Shown here: piece by piece, positions 48,876 through 51,270 of the stretch
How the letters are laid out: every line of letters begins with the position of its first letter
Position numbering within the stretch: position 1 is the stretch's first letter
Source: Nanobdellota archaeon
GTDB taxonomy: Archaea; Nanobdellota; Nanobdellia; Parvarchaeales; Parvarchaeaceae
DNA: 51,270 bases
Assembly: GCA_021852265.1 (NCBI GenBank)
Contig: JAJZNV010000006.1
Span: 1 to 51,270 of the forward strand
Direction of reading: 5' to 3'
Notes under the pieces: generated by a model
Seen by the model: the letters and a program-made list of their open reading frames with translations, nothing else
What the model was told of the DNA's origin: nothing
The model's database searches: none
Translations under genes and position numbers: made by a program

Positions 48876-49511
48876 GTGCGTAATCTGCATATGACAAGGC
48901 AGGTTTCAGCGTTATATAAAACTCTTGATGAACATAAGCCCGAGGACATCATCAAATCACTATTCGAGTCCTCTTACAATGAGCTTCTAAGTATAAAACC
49001 CAAGTCCAGCCTGCTGAAGGCTCTGAATAAGAGAATAACAGCGTTGATTGAACCAATAAATAAAAATCTTGAACCACCAAAGTTGGTGATGGAGCTGGAA
49101 CGTATTATCTCAGATAAACTGAGGATTGGAGAGGACGTTAATTTTGGCGTCGACTTTGCGCTTGGTGGAGAAGGAGACTGCGTCGTATTTGCGGATATCT
49201 TCTTTTCGGCGCTCTATGTCATGAAACGCTATGATGTGCTCGATAAACTTAGGGTACATTACAATCATAATGGCACCCATGTATGGCTTTCATACAGAGA
49301 CATAAAAGGGACAATTAAAATAAACGATGCATATTTTTCTCCTAAGCGAACAGGAAGGCTTCCGCTTTTATTATCATACAATCTTAATAATCTGGGTGTA
49401 ACGCTTGAGAATATGGGAAAGCTTAGAGCTGCACGTTCGGCTTATAAGACAGCTATAGAACTGGCTCCTTACTCTGAGCTCCCAAGGTTGAACCTGGAGG
49501 ACTCGTATTAG
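48876..49511 (+). CDS. transglutaminase-like protein with C-terminal TPR-like repeat (start may be MTRQVS)
   Basis: candidate Cys-His-Asp triad GEGDCVVFADIF / GTHVWLSYRDI / IKINDAYF; TPR-like NNLGVTLENMGKLRAARSAYKTAIELAP. Confidence 0.65.
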   Translation: MRNLHMTRQVSALYKTLDEHKPEDIIKSLFESSYNELLSIKPKSSLLKALNKRITALIEPINKNLEPPKLVMELERIISDKLRIGEDVNFGVDFALGGEGDCVVFADIFFSALYVMKRYDVLDKLRVHYNHNGTHVWLSYRDIKGTIKINDAYFSPKRTGRLPLLLSYNLNNLGVTLENMGKLRAARSAYKTAIELAPYSELPRLNLEDSY

Positions 49512-49513
49512 CT

Positions 49514-49936
49514 ATGGCAAAAGAATATAAAAATCCTTCCGTTGCTGCAGACGGAATAATAATAAAAGACAAGAAGATTCTGTTAGTAAGGAGGGGACAC
49601 GACCCCTATGCAGGCAGCTGGGCATTACCAGGCGGTTTTGTCAACTACGGAGAAAGAACGGAGGATGCCGTCGTAAGAGAAGTCAGGGAAGAAACCACGC
49701 TTGAAACTGTGGTTGATGATCTGGTCGGCGTTTATTCAGATCCCCACAGAGACCCCAGAGGACATGTCATATCCATAACTTATCTATTAAAGAACCCAAT
49801 TGGAGAACCACACGGCTCCGATGATGCCAAGGAAGCGCGATGGTGGGATATAGACTCGCTGCCGTCACTTGCATTCGACCACGCTAAAATAATAGCAGAG
49901 GGCCTTCGGCTGTATAAGCAAAAAAAATTAGCGTAA
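49514..49936 (+). CDS. NUDIX hydrolase
   Basis: Nudix box GGFVNYGERTEDAVVREVREETTLET. Confidence 0.94.
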   Translation: MAKEYKNPSVAADGIIIKDKKILLVRRGHDPYAGSWALPGGFVNYGERTEDAVVREVREETTLETVVDDLVGVYSDPHRDPRGHVISITYLLKNPIGEPHGSDDAKEARWWDIDSLPSLAFDHAKIIAEGLRLYKQKKLA

Positions 49937-49940
49937 TGGT

Positions 49941-50258
49941 ATGCTCCTAGCCAGATTTAAGGTGGCTGAGAGAAGCATGGAACCTTCCCTTAGTGCAGGG
50001 GATTTTGTCATAGTCAGCGGCCTGCCATATCTCTTTAAGGAGCCCAAAAAAGGCGATATCATTGTTGCACTCGTAGACGACAGGTACCTAATTAAACGAA
50101 TAAAAAAGACCGTTGGTGGCCGTTATTTTATTATGGGTGACAACAAAAAATACAGTGTTGACAGCAGAAGTTTCGGACCGGTATCACGCAAACAGCTCGT
50201 CGGAAAGGTCATAAAATGTATAAAAAAGGCACAGAAGGTAGTTCGAGAGAGAAGATAA
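49941..50258 (+). CDS. sodX: soluble S26-family peptidase, nickel-SOD maturation protease-like
   Basis: VAERSMEPSLSAGDFVIV (Ser), RYLIKRIKK (Lys), IMGDNKKYSVDSRSFGPVSRKQLVGKV; no TM segment; NiSOD gene nearby. Confidence 0.85.
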   Translation: MLLARFKVAERSMEPSLSAGDFVIVSGLPYLFKEPKKGDIIVALVDDRYLIKRIKKTVGGRYFIMGDNKKYSVDSRSFGPVSRKQLVGKVIKCIKKAQKVVRERR

Positions 50259-50291
50259 TGCTCGGAATACAATTTCGGCCATTAGCCGTTC

Positions 50292-50387
50292 TTAACTATG
50301 GGCTGCTAACCAATTGTTTCTCAAAACGAAGGCTAGCAACACGACCAGATAAGCTATTACCGCTCCCGCGATAATTGTTGTGTCCAT
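50292..50387 (-). CDS. 31-aa single-TM microprotein MDTTIIAGAVIAYLVVLLAFVLRNNWLAAHS
   Basis: manual translation; GGAGGAGG just upstream of the ATG; AT-rich TATA-like element about 40-50 bp upstream; below the ORF-track length cutoff. Confidence 0.6.
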   Translation of the reverse strand: MDTTIIAGAVIAYLVVLLAFVLRNNWLAAHS

Positions 50388-50425
50388 ATTCCTCCTCCAT
50401 CATAGTATTATATAGGACGAACTTG

Positions 50426-50436
50426 AATATAAATTT
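50426..50436 (-). promoter_or_regulatory. putative archaeal TATA box for the 31-aa microprotein
   Basis: minus-strand AAATTTATATT; predicted TSS about 25 nt downstream leaves a short leader containing GGAGGAGG. Confidence 0.5.
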
Positions 50437-50607
50437 TTCTAAAGCGGTTATATCTGTATTGAGGGGCTTTCTACAGGCTTTACGTCGCCATAAATGGAAA
50501 TTCAATAAAATAGCATTTTGATATTAGTAGTGTTCTTTTCTCTATAAAATTCCCATTATGGTTAGTATGAGAGGATAAAATCATTTTTGGTTCTAAAATC
50601 CCACCAA

Positions 50608-51126
50608 TTAAGCTTTTGGCACCACTGTATCATGTTCTGTTGGGTATGGTGCTTTAACGTGCGAAGTCTCTATTCCTTTCGTTTTCCAGAATATTTCCGC
50701 AAATTTATTGACGTTCTCTAAGAGTTCTTCTGCAGATTTAATATCTGTATCCTGTTTGGACTTTGATCCCGCCTTCATTATTTTCCAGACAATATCATGC
50801 AGCTCCGGAAACTTCTGTAAATGATCTGGCTTAAAATAGTCGCCCCAAATTATCCTGATCTCATGTTTGCACAGTTCGGCGTGCTTTTCCTTTACATCCG
50901 TATATCTTGCCATCTTATGGTGATAATCATTTTTATCTTCTGGTTTCATACTTTCTGAAGGGACCTTCAACTGGCTTATAAGCATATCCATACGAATCAC
51001 GGTATGAGCCGACAACTGCGCAAGATGTGGATCGTATATGCCGCAAGGTATATCACAATGAGCATAAACTATCTTTGCAGGAAATATTTTATCCAAAATT
51101 TGGAAAACTGACTTTAAAACTAACAT
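50608..51126 (-). CDS. sodN: nickel-dependent superoxide dismutase precursor (22-aa propeptide, mature N-terminus His-Cys)
   Basis: nickel hook HCDIPCGIYDP after MLVLKSVFQILDKIFPAKIVYA; HAELCKHEIRIIWGDYFKPDHLQKFPELHDIVWKIMKA matches the NiSOD helical core. Confidence 0.96.
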   Translation of the reverse strand: MLVLKSVFQILDKIFPAKIVYAHCDIPCGIYDPHLAQLSAHTVIRMDMLISQLKVPSESMKPEDKNDYHHKMARYTDVKEKHAELCKHEIRIIWGDYFKPDHLQKFPELHDIVWKIMKAGSKSKQDTDIKSAEELLENVNKFAEIFWKTKGIETSHVKAPYPTEHDTVVPKA

Positions 51127-51145
51127 AATTTCAATAGAAGCTTTA

Positions 51146-51157
51146 GATTTATAAATT
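51146..51157 (-). promoter_or_regulatory. putative TATA box of the NiSOD gene
   Basis: minus-strand GCGCAAAATTTATAAATC about 25-35 bp upstream of the ATG. Confidence 0.6.
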
Positions 51158-51166
51158 TTGCGCTTT

Positions 51167-51182
51167 TTGCATCAATGTGCAA
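51167..51182. promoter_or_regulatory. inverted repeat TTGCA-N6-TGCAA upstream of the NiSOD TATA box
   Basis: ttgcatcaatgtgcaa, 5-bp perfect arms. Confidence 0.4.
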
Positions 51183-51270
51183 TGCCATCAGGTGCCTTGA
51201 ATTTTGCGGTATTAATCTTGCCATAAACCTGCTTATGAGAACAGACTTTCAGCAGATATATCTCTGAACT

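Noticed and set aside
50296-50505. 69-aa minus-strand ORF near sodN
   Set aside because: Low-quality composition; overlaps the more convincing 31-aa TM microprotein, which has a Shine-Dalgarno-like site.
1-51270. tRNA, rRNA, CRISPR repeats, transposases
   Set aside because: No convincing TPsiC-like/cloverleaf sequence, rRNA core, regularly spaced repeats or transposase motif seen; tRNAscan-SE and an Rfam scan would be needed to exclude RNA genes.

Overview
This 51 kb window is protein-coding-dense and reads as an archaeal chromosome segment. The supporting signs are archaeal-type TATA elements about 25-35 bp upstream of near-leaderless starts, an archaeal-type TyrRS, a pyruvoyl-dependent arginine decarboxylase and a tricorn-factor-like M1 aminopeptidase. 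Taxonomy beyond 'archaeal, possibly an acidophile or small-genome lineage' is inference. I saw no rRNA, tRNA, CRISPR array or transposon by eye. Main modules: (i) maltose-type ABC transporter (MalK, MalG, MalF, MalE-like) with GH13 and GH15 glycosidases; (ii) a compact beta-oxidation-like block at 10.0-17.3 kb (thioesterase, acyl-CoA dehydrogenase, CoxG-like, thiolase, HCDH-ECH fusion, SCP2, acyl-CoA ligase); (iii) an arginine-centred block at 39.0-42.8 kb (SWIM protein, PvlArgDC, ArgRS, arginine deiminase family); (iv) a nickel superoxide dismutase locus at the right end. The NiSOD locus has the nickel hook HCDIPCGIYDP after a 22-aa propeptide, a SodX-like S26 protease, and an uncalled 31-aa single-TM microprotein between them. 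The best leads are the NiSOD locus, the TPCP-type (P1B-5-like) metal ATPase that could tie to nickel, the arginine block, a C2H2 zinc-finger protein, an Sm-like protein, a SerK-like 'ParB' protein and several promoter-proximal palindromes.
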